A DNA stretch of 64,000 nucleotides from Mariniphaga sp040772505 (lineage in GTDB: Bacteria; Bacteroidota; Bacteroidia; Bacteroidales; Prolixibacteraceae): positions 372,001 through 436,000 of the forward strand of contig JAXGYA010000002.1 of assembly GCA_040772505.1 (NCBI GenBank), written 5' to 3'. A model generated the notes under the pieces. That model worked only from the letters and a program-made list of their open reading frames with translations, ran no database searches and was not told the origin of the DNA. Of this stretch, positions 53,973 through 63,014 are shown in pieces; position 1 is the first letter of the stretch; each line of letters opens with the position of its first letter. The position numbers were made by a program, and so were the translations under genes.

Positions 53973-56084
53973 ATGAACAGAAAAGATTTTCTTCAAACTA
54001 TCGGATTTGGAGCAACGGCATTTTTTGTCAATTCTTCTCCTTTGGCAGCAGGGAATAGCCCTTCAGGTAAATTGGCAGAAAATTATTCTTCAGATTTATC
54101 TGAAAATATTATTGACCCGATTGTCCCTTTTAAGTTTTATGGAAACAGAAAGCAATTTATGCTCAGGCAACTCATTAAAATGCGGAAAGAATACGGATTG
54201 AGGCGTTTCCTGCTGACGGGTCCAAACGAGGAAGTTCGTTTGTCGGGCTTTCCTTCCCCGGATATTTACACTTCAATTGGAAATCAGATACTGGAAGTGA
54301 AAAATGAGTTGGCCAAACATGATATTGAGATTGGCTGGTGGTGTGCACCCACATTCAGAATGGGTGGCGGCGCTCCCTTTCAGTACATTACAGGAATTGA
54401 CGGAGCCGTTTCGGGTACAACTCCCTGTCCTCTGGATAAAAGATTTCAGCATATTTTCAGTGAATATATAACCACAGTTATAAAGATTGCCAATCCTTCC
54501 ATTATTCAGTTTGAAGATGACTATGAACTGTCATGGCAGCCGCCTGTTTCGTTTGGCTGTTTTTGCCCGCTCCACCTGAATGAATTTGCTTTGATGGAGA
54601 ATAAAAAATATTCACGTGAAGAGCTGTTGGAAATATTTCGCACTGTTACACCGGAAAGCGTTCGGTTACGAAGGAGATGGGCTGATTTGAGCAGAAAGTC
54701 GCTTGTTGAATTTGCAAAAAAAGTGCGCAGCGAAATTGATAAAATTGCACCTGATACCCGCATTTCCTTATGCCAGTCGGGAGTGTCTGATTTTGACGGA
54801 TTTTTCATTGAAGATGTTGCTTCTGCACTGGCAGGAAAAACCAGACCGCTGGTTCGTCTTTACGGAACAAATTATTCCTCCTTTGAAGACATTTCTATTC
54901 CGGAAACTGTCTTTCATGCACTTTACAGCAAACAGCACCTGCCCGGTGATTTTGAATGTATCCATGAATCCGATACCTATCCGCATACCCGGTTTTTCAT
55001 GTCGTCAAACAAGTTGAAAAGTCTGATGACGGTTACTCTTTCATACGGGCTGGATGATTTTCTGCTGTACGCAACACAATATCTTGATAATCCGATTGAG
55101 GACAAAGGCTACGTAAAAATGTTCAGGGATGAACATAAGCGTTTTAATACGATTAAAAGTGAGTTGCAGAATTGCAGACTGGCAGGTTGTGAGGTTGTCT
55201 ATAAGCCCGACGGGCATGTCTTCATCCCATATACTCATGGGGTACCCTCGCCACCGGTCAATGATTGGATGCGTGTTTTGGGAAGATTTGGAATTCCTTA
55301 TACATCAAAAGAGGGGCATGTTAAAGTTGTTTCCGGCAATATTGCAAAGACTTTAAGTGAAGCGGAAATAGAAAATTTCCTCAAAGGCGGTCTTTTGCTG
55401 GATGCGTTTGCTGCAAACATTCTTTTCGAAAAAGGGTGGGGTAAATATTTAGGTGTAGATATCCGCCCACGAAATCAATTAAGCTTTTGTTATGAGGGAA
55501 TACGCAAACAAAAAATTGAAAATATTGAAGGAGACCTGATGTATAATTTTGCTTTTGCACCGGCAGGAAATGAGGGGAGTTTGTTTTATGAGCTGAGTCC
55601 CCTGAGCGCTGAAACAGAAGTCATTACTGATTTTTTAGATCAGAATGAAAAACCGGTGATTCCGGGTCTGGTCCGTTTCAAAAACAGCCTTGGAGGGCGT
55701 GTTGCCATCATCGCTTATGATTTAAGGGGAAACCGCTCCTCTTCAGTATTCAATTATAAAAAGAAAGAACTTATAAAGCAGACCATCGAATGGCTCGGAA
55801 ACACTCCTTTGCCAATATTTGTTAAAGACAATCCAAATGCTTTTTGTGTCGTAAATGAATCAATTAATGGTGAATATACAGTAGCCACAGTCGTTTCGAT
55901 GTGTGCTGATACTTTTGATTCCTACACACTGGAAGTTTCTCCGGAATTAGCCGAAGCAAAAATTGAGGTTTTAGGCAACTCAGGTTTATGGGAAAAAAGA
56001 GAAGTAATTCGGGATGGCAGAAAAATTAAATTCAGGGATGAACTTCACTATTTATCACCTGTAGTTTTAAAATTTTCAAAATGA
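53973..56084 (+). CDS. Secreted protein with TIM-barrel glycosidase-like N-terminal half, unknown function
   Basis: A 703-aa protein with a Tat-like leader (MNRKDFLQTIGFGATAFFVNSSPLAAG) that has RK instead of the twin arginine. Residues 50-400 look like a TIM-barrel hydrolase: QLIKMRKEYGLRRFLLTGP, IEIGWWCAPTF, the acidic strand-end IIQFEDDYELSW followed by GCFCPLHLNEF, then RISLCQSGVSDFDGFF. The rest may contain a glutamine-amidotransferase-like or trimerisation domain (FLKGGLLLDAFAANILFEKGW) and a C-terminal beta domain, as in beta-galactosidase-like enzymes. The EDD motif could supply acidic catalytic residues. I do not recognise a numbered GH family. Confidence 0.6.
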   Translation: MNRKDFLQTIGFGATAFFVNSSPLAAGNSPSGKLAENYSSDLSENIIDPIVPFKFYGNRKQFMLRQLIKMRKEYGLRRFLLTGPNEEVRLSGFPSPDIYTSIGNQILEVKNELAKHDIEIGWWCAPTFRMGGGAPFQYITGIDGAVSGTTPCPLDKRFQHIFSEYITTVIKIANPSIIQFEDDYELSWQPPVSFGCFCPLHLNEFALMENKKYSREELLEIFRTVTPESVRLRRRWADLSRKSLVEFAKKVRSEIDKIAPDTRISLCQSGVSDFDGFFIEDVASALAGKTRPLVRLYGTNYSSFEDISIPETVFHALYSKQHLPGDFECIHESDTYPHTRFFMSSNKLKSLMTVTLSYGLDDFLLYATQYLDNPIEDKGYVKMFRDEHKRFNTIKSELQNCRLAGCEVVYKPDGHVFIPYTHGVPSPPVNDWMRVLGRFGIPYTSKEGHVKVVSGNIAKTLSEAEIENFLKGGLLLDAFAANILFEKGWGKYLGVDIRPRNQLSFCYEGIRKQKIENIEGDLMYNFAFAPAGNEGSLFYELSPLSAETEVITDFLDQNEKPVIPGLVRFKNSLGGRVAIIAYDLRGNRSSSVFNYKKKELIKQTIEWLGNTPLPIFVKDNPNAFCVVNESINGEYTVATVVSMCADTFDSYTLEVSPELAEAKIEVLGNSGLWEKREVIRDGRKIKFRDELHYLSPVVLKFSK

Positions 56085-56087
56085 TAA

Positions 56088-56127
56088 GTTGTCTGAAAAG
56101 GAACAGGTTCGTTTCAGGCAGCTTTTC
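56088..56127 (+). terminator. Candidate terminator after the 703-aa protein gene
   Basis: GTTGTCTGAAA (56088-56098) can pair with TTTCAGGCAGC (56112-56122), 11 bp including two G-U pairs, followed by a short T-run. It starts three bases past the stop codon, in the gap to the convergent polyprenyl synthase gene. Confidence 0.55.
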
Positions 56128-56165
56128 TGCCAATATGAGTAAGAAGAAATTAATGTCAGGGAAGT

Positions 56166-57140
56166 TTATTTTTTACGGGTAGTAATATATTCGATAAGCT
56201 CCATGAGAGAAGCACGTGCATCACTTTCAGGAAATTTTGCCAGATTGTTTAAAGCTTTCTCCTTAATCTCATGCATCTTTTGCTTTGCATAGTCAATTCC
56301 CCCATGATCTACGACGAGTTGAATAAGTTCATCAACATTCTTTTGATCGCTGTTCCCCCTTCTGATGAGTTTGAGCATTCGTTTTTTTTCGACAGATGAA
56401 GTGTTGTTTAAAACATAAAGCAAGGGGAGTGTAATCTTTTTTTCCCTGATATCGTTTCCGGCTGGTTTTCCCGTAACTCCTCCGGGGTGATAATCAAAAA
56501 TGTCATCCTTTATTTGAAAAACAACACCGGCATCCAGTCCAATTTCATACATCTTTTCAATAACATTCTGGTTGTCGGTAACCGATGCCGCTCCAAGAGC
56601 CATACTTGTAGCAATAAGTGAAGCTGTTTTCTTGCGTATGATTTCAAAATATGTGGCTTCGTCAATATTGAGCCTTCTGCTTTTTTTAATCTGAAGAATT
56701 TCCCCTTCGCTCATCTCCTGCACAGCTCGGGAAATTAGATGTAAAAAATTGAATTTTTCGTATTCAGCCTGTAGCATTAATCCCTTTGCCAGAATGTAGT
56801 CGCCTGTGAGAACAGCTAACTTGTTGCGCCATAGGGCATTGATTGAAAATGTGCCACGACGCTCATAGGATTCATCAACCACATCATCGTGAACCAGTGT
56901 TCCGGTATGCAGCAATTCAATGGAGCAGGCAGCAATTTTAGTGAATTCATTAATGTCGCCATGCATTTTCGCTGAAAGAAAGACAAACATGGGGCGCAAT
57001 TGCTTCCCTTTGGTACGGTACAGGAAGTTTAGTATAGTATGAAGGAACGGAATTTCGCTTTTCAGCGTTTTCTTGAAAAATGCCTCAAATTCCTTGAACT
57101 CCTTCTCTATCGGTAATCGAATGGATTTTATTTTACTCAT
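56166..57140 (-). CDS. Long-chain polyprenyl diphosphate synthase
   Basis: A 324-aa trans-prenyltransferase that elongates farnesyl diphosphate with IPP to make the menaquinone side chain. The first aspartate-rich motif is DDVVDESYERRG, the second DDIFDYHPGG. Also present are KQLRPMFVFLSAKM, LLHTGTLVHD and the KTASLIATSMALGAA segment. Chain length cannot be read from sequence with confidence. The gene converges with the preceding one and shares its terminator region. Confidence 0.93.
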   Translation of the reverse strand: MSKIKSIRLPIEKEFKEFEAFFKKTLKSEIPFLHTILNFLYRTKGKQLRPMFVFLSAKMHGDINEFTKIAACSIELLHTGTLVHDDVVDESYERRGTFSINALWRNKLAVLTGDYILAKGLMLQAEYEKFNFLHLISRAVQEMSEGEILQIKKSRRLNIDEATYFEIIRKKTASLIATSMALGAASVTDNQNVIEKMYEIGLDAGVVFQIKDDIFDYHPGGVTGKPAGNDIREKKITLPLLYVLNNTSSVEKKRMLKLIRRGNSDQKNVDELIQLVVDHGGIDYAKQKMHEIKEKALNNLAKFPESDARASLMELIEYITTRKK

Positions 57141-57353
57141 CCGGTATTTAAACTTTACACTTTGAATGAATTAACGAACATAGAATATTTTGCTTGAAAA
57201 AATCTAAAAAATCTAAAAATTATTTTTAATCCTCCATTCTATACTATGCCGACTGCCATCTACCAACTTACAAAAGTGTATAGATTTATCTCGTTTTCGA
57301 TATATGAACAGTTAGAACAGAATCAATGGAACAGCAATATCATTGAATATTCA

Positions 57354-57361
57354 TATATTTG
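57354..57361 (+). promoter_or_regulatory. -7 box (TATATTTG) before the ArsR-family regulator
   Basis: A perfect Bacteroidota -7 element 22 bp before the ATG at 57384, which implies a very short leader. No clear -33 element was found. Confidence 0.4.
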
Positions 57362-57383
57362 TACTTTCTAATAATAAAGAATA

Positions 57384-57686
57384 ATGCTAAATGCCAGAAT
57401 TTTAGATAAGGACAAATTGGATACTGCGGCAAGTATGCTGAAAGCAATTGCTCATCCTATGAGAATTGCCATTTTAAAATACCTTGAAGGCGGGAAAAGA
57501 CTTACAGTTACTCAAATTCACGAGCTGTTAGGCATTGAGCAATCAACCACATCTCATCATTTGGGAATTTTGCGCAATAAAGGAGTGCTTTGTTCCAGCC
57601 GTGAAGGGAAGAATACATTCTACTATTTAAAGCACAACATTCTGAGCCAGATTGTGGATTGTCTTGAAACATGCACTTGCGACTAA
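57384..57686 (+). CDS. ArsR/SmtB-family winged-helix regulator with Cys-rich C-terminus
   Basis: A 100-aa DNA-binding protein. The pattern MLKAIAHPMRIAILKYLEGG, TVTQIHELLGIEQSTTSHHLGILRNKGVL and REGKNTFYYLKH is a typical ArsR winged helix with the recognition helix at STTSHHL. The last residues, VDCLETCTCD, place three cysteines at the C-terminal helix and tail, where some family members bind metal or sense thiol redox state. The classical arsenic site (CVCD in the recognition helix) is absent. The gene stands alone, 286 bp before the exported oxidoreductases, with no resistance genes nearby, so its target is unknown. Confidence 0.85.
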   Translation: MLNARILDKDKLDTAASMLKAIAHPMRIAILKYLEGGKRLTVTQIHELLGIEQSTTSHHLGILRNKGVLCSSREGKNTFYYLKHNILSQIVDCLETCTCD

Positions 57687-57972
57687 GCAGTCTCATTAAA
57701 AGCAAATGCGATGTGCGTCATACTGCTATTTGGTGAAAAAATTTAACTGCGAAGAATTACACAGTATGTGGCAAAGGAACACAAAATGGGAAGCCCAAAG
57801 TTCAGGATTAATAAGTAAATGATATTGTGAAACATGCATAAAAATTAGATTTTTTTTGCAATAAAAAAAGTCACCACTAATTGATTTAATGCCAATTATG
57901 ATTATATTTAACAGATTTTTGTTATCAAATTATTTGTAATTACATTATACTTAGCAGATTAAAATTTTTGTT

Positions 57973-59496
57973 ATGGAGAAAAATTCGAGTAAAAGTGCGG
58001 TATCAAGGAGGGCATTTCTTGGTACCACAGCTGCAGCAGCGGCAGGATTAACGATTGTTCCGAGCCATGTTGTGGCAGGATTGGGACATAAAGCTCCCAG
58101 CGATAAGCTTAACATTGTGGGTGTAGGTGTTGGCGGAATGGGATTTGCCAACCTTAAAAATCTGGAATCTGAGAATATCATCGGATTATGCGATGTTGAC
58201 TGGAAATACACCGGTGGAAATGGTGTTTTTGACAGATATCCGAAAGCCAAAAAGTACATGGACTGGCGCCGGATGTATGATGAGATGGGTAAAGATTTCG
58301 ATGCAGTTGTAGTAGCTACGGCTGACCACACTCATGCAATTATTGCAGCTCATGCAATCACTATGGGTAAACATGTTTATGTGCAGAAACCACTTACCCA
58401 CACAGTGTATGAATCACGCTTGCTGACCAAATTGGCTGATAAGTACAAAGTGGCAACATCAATGGGTAATCAGGGGTCTTCGGGTGAAGGAGTAAATCTG
58501 ACAACCGAGTGGCTTGCCAATGGTGAAATTGGCGAAGTAACCAAAGTGGAAGCATTCACCGATCGTCCAATTTGGCCACAGGGTCTCAATACACCTGAAG
58601 TTGGACATTGGGTTCCTGAAACTCTTGATTGGGATCTGTTTATTGGTCCTGCCAGAATGCGTCCGTTCAATGAAATCTATCATCCCTGGAACTGGCGTGG
58701 TTGGTGGGATTTCGGTACAGGTGCTTTGGGCGATATGGCATGTCATATTCTTCATCCGGTATTTATTGGTCTTGAGTTAGGGTATCCAATTCATGCTCAG
58801 GGTAATTCAAGCTTGCTGCTGAACGATTGCGCCCCAGTGGCAGAGACAGTGAAACTTACTTTCCCCGCCCGTGCGCCTAAGCGTGCATGGAAAGGCATGA
58901 AGAAAAATGCTCAGTTCCCGCAGGTTGATGTGCACTGGTATGATGGCGGCATCAAATGGGATTTGCCAGAAGGATGGCCGGCAGGAAAAAATCCAAACGA
59001 TAGCGGTGGCGGTGTAATTTTCCACGGAACAAAAGACAAGCTGATTTGTGGATGCTACGGTGTTAATCCCTGGTTGCTTTCAGGTCGTGTGCCAAATGCA
59101 CCGAAGTTTAGAAGAAGAATTGAAAATGCCACCAGAGGCGGGCACGAACAGGATTGGGTACGCGCATGTAAGGAAAATCCGGAAACACGCGTTCCGACAG
59201 CTTCTGATTTCAGCGAAGCCGGTCCGTTCAACGAAATGGTTGTTATGGGTGTATTGGCAGTGCGTCTGCAATCACTGAACAAACAATTAGACTGGGATGG
59301 TGAGAAAATGGAATTCACCAATCTTAAAGATGACGAGACCATTCGAACTGTTGTAAAAGATGGTTTTGAAATTAAGGATGGGCACCCCACATTTGCAAAA
59401 ACATGGACTGACCCGATTTCTGCAAAACAATTTGCAGCAGAACTGATTAAGCATACTTACCGGGAGCCTTGGAAATTGCCCGACATGCCTGCATAG
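57973..59496 (+). CDS. Exported Gfo/Idh/MocA-family oxidoreductase, copy 1
   Basis: A 507-aa protein with a twin-arginine leader (VSRRAFLGTTAAAAAGLTIV), so it is probably exported folded with its nicotinamide cofactor. The Rossmann fold opens with KLNIVGVGVGGMGFANL. The normally conserved EKP motif reads QKP (VYVQKPLTHTVYESR), keeping the lysine. The C-terminal half has WDLFIGPARMRPFNEIYHPWN, DFGTGALGDMACHILHP and GGHEQDWVRACKENPETR. Family members oxidise, reduce or hydrolyse sugars and cyclitols using NAD(P); some exported members are glycosidases. Substrate unknown. It is about half identical by eye to the next gene, so a tandem duplication is likely. Confidence 0.85.
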   Translation: MEKNSSKSAVSRRAFLGTTAAAAAGLTIVPSHVVAGLGHKAPSDKLNIVGVGVGGMGFANLKNLESENIIGLCDVDWKYTGGNGVFDRYPKAKKYMDWRRMYDEMGKDFDAVVVATADHTHAIIAAHAITMGKHVYVQKPLTHTVYESRLLTKLADKYKVATSMGNQGSSGEGVNLTTEWLANGEIGEVTKVEAFTDRPIWPQGLNTPEVGHWVPETLDWDLFIGPARMRPFNEIYHPWNWRGWWDFGTGALGDMACHILHPVFIGLELGYPIHAQGNSSLLLNDCAPVAETVKLTFPARAPKRAWKGMKKNAQFPQVDVHWYDGGIKWDLPEGWPAGKNPNDSGGGVIFHGTKDKLICGCYGVNPWLLSGRVPNAPKFRRRIENATRGGHEQDWVRACKENPETRVPTASDFSEAGPFNEMVVMGVLAVRLQSLNKQLDWDGEKMEFTNLKDDETIRTVVKDGFEIKDGHPTFAKTWTDPISAKQFAAELIKHTYREPWKLPDMPA

Positions 59497-59517
59497 TCAA
59501 TTATGAAATATAATAAT

Positions 59518-59549
59518 GGGCGTTCGCATGCGGACGCCTATTTTTTTGA
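59518..59549 (+). terminator. Terminator between oxidoreductase copies 1 and 2
   Basis: GGCGTTCGC and GCGGACGCC (59519-59538) form a GC-rich hairpin with one G-U pair, followed by TATTTTTTT. It starts about 20 bp after the stop of copy 1, so copies 1 and 2 may be transcribed separately. Confidence 0.8.
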
Positions 59550-59672
59550 CTTATTTTATGCACTTCTGTGCTAAAAACTGTTTATTTGTTGTTATTATTA
59601 CCAAACCCAAAACCTGTAGGCAATTTTTTTGACTTTTTATAAAAAATATTACCTTAAAAACTAACAGGAGAA

Positions 59673-61157
59673 ATGAATAAGAAAAAAAGCACAGTTTCCC
59701 GGCGAAATTTCATAGGCAGTTCTTTAACTGCAGCAGCAGGCTTTACTATATTACCTTCTAAAGTAATCGCAGGCTTAGGGCATCAGCCACCTTCAAGCAA
59801 ATTGAATATTGCCGGAATAGGAATTGGAGGGCAGGGTTATATCAATCTTCGCAACATGGAAACAGAGAATCTTGTGGCATTATGTGATGTGGACTGGGAC
59901 TATTCAGGTAATAGCTTTAAGCGCTGGCCCCTTGCCATGCAATATAAGGATTACAGGATAATGTTAGAAGAGCAAAAAGACATTGATGCAGTTGTTATCG
60001 CAACACCCGACCACTCTCATGCACTACCCGCAGTTTTGGCAATGCGTGAAGGGAAACATGTATTTCTACAGCAGCCTTTGGGACATTCAGTGTATGAATC
60101 GCGTATTTTGGCAGAAACTGCTCAACGATATGGTGTAGCAACCCAAATGGGGAATCAGGGAAATTCGGGAGATGATATTCGCAGAATTTGTGAATGGATT
60201 TGGGCAGGTGTAATTGGCGAAGTTATGCATGTGGATACCTGGACTACCCGCCCCACGTGGCCACAGAATATCTTTAAACCTGAGCGCAGCAGAAGAGTTC
60301 CACGAGATTTAGACTGGGATTTATTTATTGGTCCGGCGCCAATGAGAGAATTCAATCCGGTTTATCATCCCTGGAACTGGCGCAGCTGGTGGGATTTTGG
60401 CGCAGGTGCATTGGGAGATATGGGAACTCATATTCTTGATCCGGTATTTAAGGCACTGTTGCTGGGGCATCCCAGTTCTATAGAAGCCAATTCTTCAGAT
60501 TTTAATATCGATTCACCTCCAAATTCTCAGGTTATCCGGTTTGAGTTTCCGAGAAGGGACAATTTGCCAAAAGTGGCTATGCCGGAAGTTACCGTAAATT
60601 GGTATGACGGAGGATGGCTGCCTGCAAGACCCTCTGAATTGAGAGATGGTGAAATGTTAGGCGATGAAAATGGCGGCTCTATTTTTTACGGAACCCGGGG
60701 AAAAATCATGTGTGGTGCCTATGCGAAGAATCCTACTCTTCTTCCCACCGGCGAAATGGAACATTTTAACGAGCCTGTTAAAACTCTCCGGAGAATTTTT
60801 AATCCTAACGAAGGCGGTCACGAACAGGACTGGATTAGAGCTTGCAAGGAACCGAAGGCTACCCGCCTTGAGGCATCTTCCAATTTCAGTTATTCCGGTC
60901 CGTTGAGTGAAGTAGTTGCTTTAGGTGCATTAGCTGTAAAATTGCAAAGTCTTCAGCGAAAATTGCTGTGGGATGGCGATAATATGCGTTTTACAAATAT
61001 CGGAATGAATGATGTTCTCCGGATTCTTACAAAAAGTCAGTTTGAAGTGGTAAATGGAAACCCGAGAACAAATAAGGAATATGTAACGATACAGGCATAT
61101 CAAAAAGCCGAGGAGTGGATTCGTTATAATTACAGACAGGGTTGGGAGCAAATCTAA
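59673..61157 (+). CDS. Exported Gfo/Idh/MocA-family oxidoreductase, copy 2 (EKP lysine replaced)
   Basis: A 494-aa protein with a Tat leader (VSRRNFIGSSLTAAAGFTIL). The start is supported by an AGGAG sequence just upstream, unusual for this phylum. It parallels copy 1 throughout (LGHQPPSSKLNIAGIGIGGQGY, LCDVDWDYSG, FIGPAPMREFNPVYHPWNW, GGHEQDWIRACKEPKATR). The catalytic-loop motif reads VFLQQPLGHSVYESR, so the lysine of the EKP/QKP motif is glutamine. This lysine normally contacts cofactor and substrate, so activity may be altered or lost. Confidence 0.85.
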   Translation: MNKKKSTVSRRNFIGSSLTAAAGFTILPSKVIAGLGHQPPSSKLNIAGIGIGGQGYINLRNMETENLVALCDVDWDYSGNSFKRWPLAMQYKDYRIMLEEQKDIDAVVIATPDHSHALPAVLAMREGKHVFLQQPLGHSVYESRILAETAQRYGVATQMGNQGNSGDDIRRICEWIWAGVIGEVMHVDTWTTRPTWPQNIFKPERSRRVPRDLDWDLFIGPAPMREFNPVYHPWNWRSWWDFGAGALGDMGTHILDPVFKALLLGHPSSIEANSSDFNIDSPPNSQVIRFEFPRRDNLPKVAMPEVTVNWYDGGWLPARPSELRDGEMLGDENGGSIFYGTRGKIMCGAYAKNPTLLPTGEMEHFNEPVKTLRRIFNPNEGGHEQDWIRACKEPKATRLEASSNFSYSGPLSEVVALGALAVKLQSLQRKLLWDGDNMRFTNIGMNDVLRILTKSQFEVVNGNPRTNKEYVTIQAYQKAEEWIRYNYRQGWEQI

Positions 61158-61207
61158 AACAGGGTGCTTTGAAAATTTCAATTTAAACCACAAAATATTA
61201 ATTAGTT

Positions 61208-62581
61208 ATGACACAACGAAGAGATTTTATTAAGACAAGTTTAGTGGGCACTACCGGGATTGCAATTGGCGGGCTGGGCTTCAGTGCCAAATCCTATGGC
61301 TCTATTATGGGAGCGAATGAAAGGATTACAATGGCAGTAATCGGAATTCGAGGACAGGGAGGTTCACACATTAAGAATTGGTGTTCATTGAAAGAGAACC
61401 GGAATGTTTTTTTGAAAACAATTTGCGATGTGGATGAGCTGACATTTGCCGATCGTTCTAAATTCATCGAAGAGGCTATGGGCAAAAAGCCTGCTACAGA
61501 ATGGGATATGAGAAGGGTTTTTGACGACAAGGAGATTGATGCGGTTTCGTTTGCAACACCAAACCATTGGCATGCGCTGGGAACAATCTGGGCGTGTCAG
61601 GCCGGGAAGCATGTTTATGTTGAAAAACCGTCAAGTCATAATGTTTATGAAGGGCGCAAGATGATTGAAGCTGCACGCAAGTATAATGTACGTGTTCAGG
61701 TTGGTTTTCAGAACCGCTCCATCGCAAATGTCATTGAGGCAATGAAGTTTTTGCATAAAGGAGGAATCGGAGATGTGTATATGGCAAAAGGTTTGTGCTA
61801 CAAACCCCGTGATTCTTTCGGTATTGCCGAAGACGCTATGCCGCCTGCAAATCTGCACTATGATATGTGGCTGGGGCCTGCTCCCTCAAGACCATACAAT
61901 GAAAAAAGGGTTCACTACAACTGGCACTGGCACTGGGATACAGGAAACGGTGACACAGGTAATCAGGGACCGCACCAGTTTGACATAGCACGTTGGGGAT
62001 TGAACAAAAATGAACATCCCGTAAGAATTTACAGCACCGGAGGCATATACGGAATTAGCCCCAAAGAGTGTTCTCAGGAAACACCAAATACGCAAACTTC
62101 GTTGTTTACATACGAGGATGGGAAAATACTGGAATTTGAAACCCGGGGAAGATTCACACATGGCGAATCAAGCCTTGACATTAAAATCGGAAATATGTTT
62201 TATGGAACCGACGGCTACCTTGAGCTAAACGGAAGCACATGGAAAGCGTTCAGGAAAAGGGAAACAGAGCCATTTGCCGGCTCCTCCAAAGAGAGCTCCG
62301 ATGTGCCAAAAGATCCGACTTTCCTGGCTCCTCCGGGAGGAACCGAGCACTATGCCAACTTTATAGATGCTATCCGCTCAGGCAGCAATTATAATTTGCA
62401 TTGCGATATCACCGAAGGACACTACTCATCTTCACTCCCAATAATTGCAAATATCTCCTATTTGTTGAAAAGAGAACTTACATTCAAGGGTGCTTATGAG
62501 AAATTTGCCAATGATCCTGAAGCCGATATGATGCTCACCAGAAATTATAGAAGACCATACGTGGTTCCGGAAGAGGTTTAA
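61208..62581 (+). CDS. Exported Gfo/Idh/MocA-family oxidoreductase, copy 3 (divergent)
   Basis: A 457-aa protein with a Tat-type leader (TQRRDFIKTSLVGTTGIAIG). It keeps the canonical motif VYVEKPSSHNVYEGR. Further blocks are MAVIGIRGQGGSHIKNW, ATPNHWHALGTIWACQAGKH, YDMWLGPAPSRPYNEKRVHYNW and NGDTGNQGPHQFDIARWGL. It is clearly more distant from copies 1 and 2 than these are from each other. It starts 50 bp after copy 2, so the two may be co-transcribed. It ends at a strong terminator. Confidence 0.85.
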   Translation: MTQRRDFIKTSLVGTTGIAIGGLGFSAKSYGSIMGANERITMAVIGIRGQGGSHIKNWCSLKENRNVFLKTICDVDELTFADRSKFIEEAMGKKPATEWDMRRVFDDKEIDAVSFATPNHWHALGTIWACQAGKHVYVEKPSSHNVYEGRKMIEAARKYNVRVQVGFQNRSIANVIEAMKFLHKGGIGDVYMAKGLCYKPRDSFGIAEDAMPPANLHYDMWLGPAPSRPYNEKRVHYNWHWHWDTGNGDTGNQGPHQFDIARWGLNKNEHPVRIYSTGGIYGISPKECSQETPNTQTSLFTYEDGKILEFETRGRFTHGESSLDIKIGNMFYGTDGYLELNGSTWKAFRKRETEPFAGSSKESSDVPKDPTFLAPPGGTEHYANFIDAIRSGSNYNLHCDITEGHYSSSLPIIANISYLLKRELTFKGAYEKFANDPEADMMLTRNYRRPYVVPEEV

Positions 62582-62583
62582 AA

Positions 62584-62619
62584 CAAAAAGTCCGATATTT
62601 TAAAATATCGGACTTTTTG
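62584..62619. terminator. Strong bidirectional terminator (36-bp perfect palindrome)
   Basis: Positions 62584-62601 are the exact reverse complement of 62602-62619 (18 bp each, centre TTTAAA), flanked by A and T runs on both sides. It begins three bases after the stop of oxidoreductase copy 3. Confidence 0.9.
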
Positions 62620-62699
62620 TTTTCACATACAGAGTAGATAAAGAAAAACCCCGGAGCCTCTGCCCCGGGGTTAAAACTAAACCTAACTAAACCAAACTT

Positions 62700-62747
62700 A
62701 TGAAAAAACAGCAAATTATGTATTATGTAACTACTACCTTAAAATGA
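62700..62747 (+). CDS. Possible 15-aa leader peptide
   Basis: ATG at 62700 to TGA at 62745-62747 encodes MKKQQIMYYVTTTLK. It sits immediately after the hairpin and the CTAAAC-rich stretch. No coding region follows, so it would be either a stand-alone leader peptide or the surviving 5' end of a lost gene. Confidence 0.25.
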   Translation: MKKQQIMYYVTTTLK

Positions 62748-63006
62748 ACTTTTAGAACTCATTTAATTGTTTTCATGTCTGACTAATAATTATCAAATAC
62801 TGTGCCAAAAAGCCATAAAAATTAAGTTTATCAGTAAGAAAATCACAAAAATCGTGCTTTTTTAAATAAATTTGTGCAAAAAATCAAAATAGAGAGTTCT
62901 GTTCATCTTAGCTTAAAGGTTTTTTTACATCAATTTCAACAATGTATTTATGTTTGAAATATTAATGTTGTCGGAATTCCCCAAAATGTAGAATTCAAAA
63001 AATAGG

Positions 63007-63014
63007 TATCTTTG
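63007..63014 (+). promoter_or_regulatory. -7 box (TATCTTTG) of lepA
   Basis: A perfect TAnnTTTG box 53 bp before the lepA ATG at 63068. A -33 element at normal spacing is not obvious. The box overlaps an in-frame upstream GTG (63014), which argues that the ATG is the true start. Confidence 0.5.
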
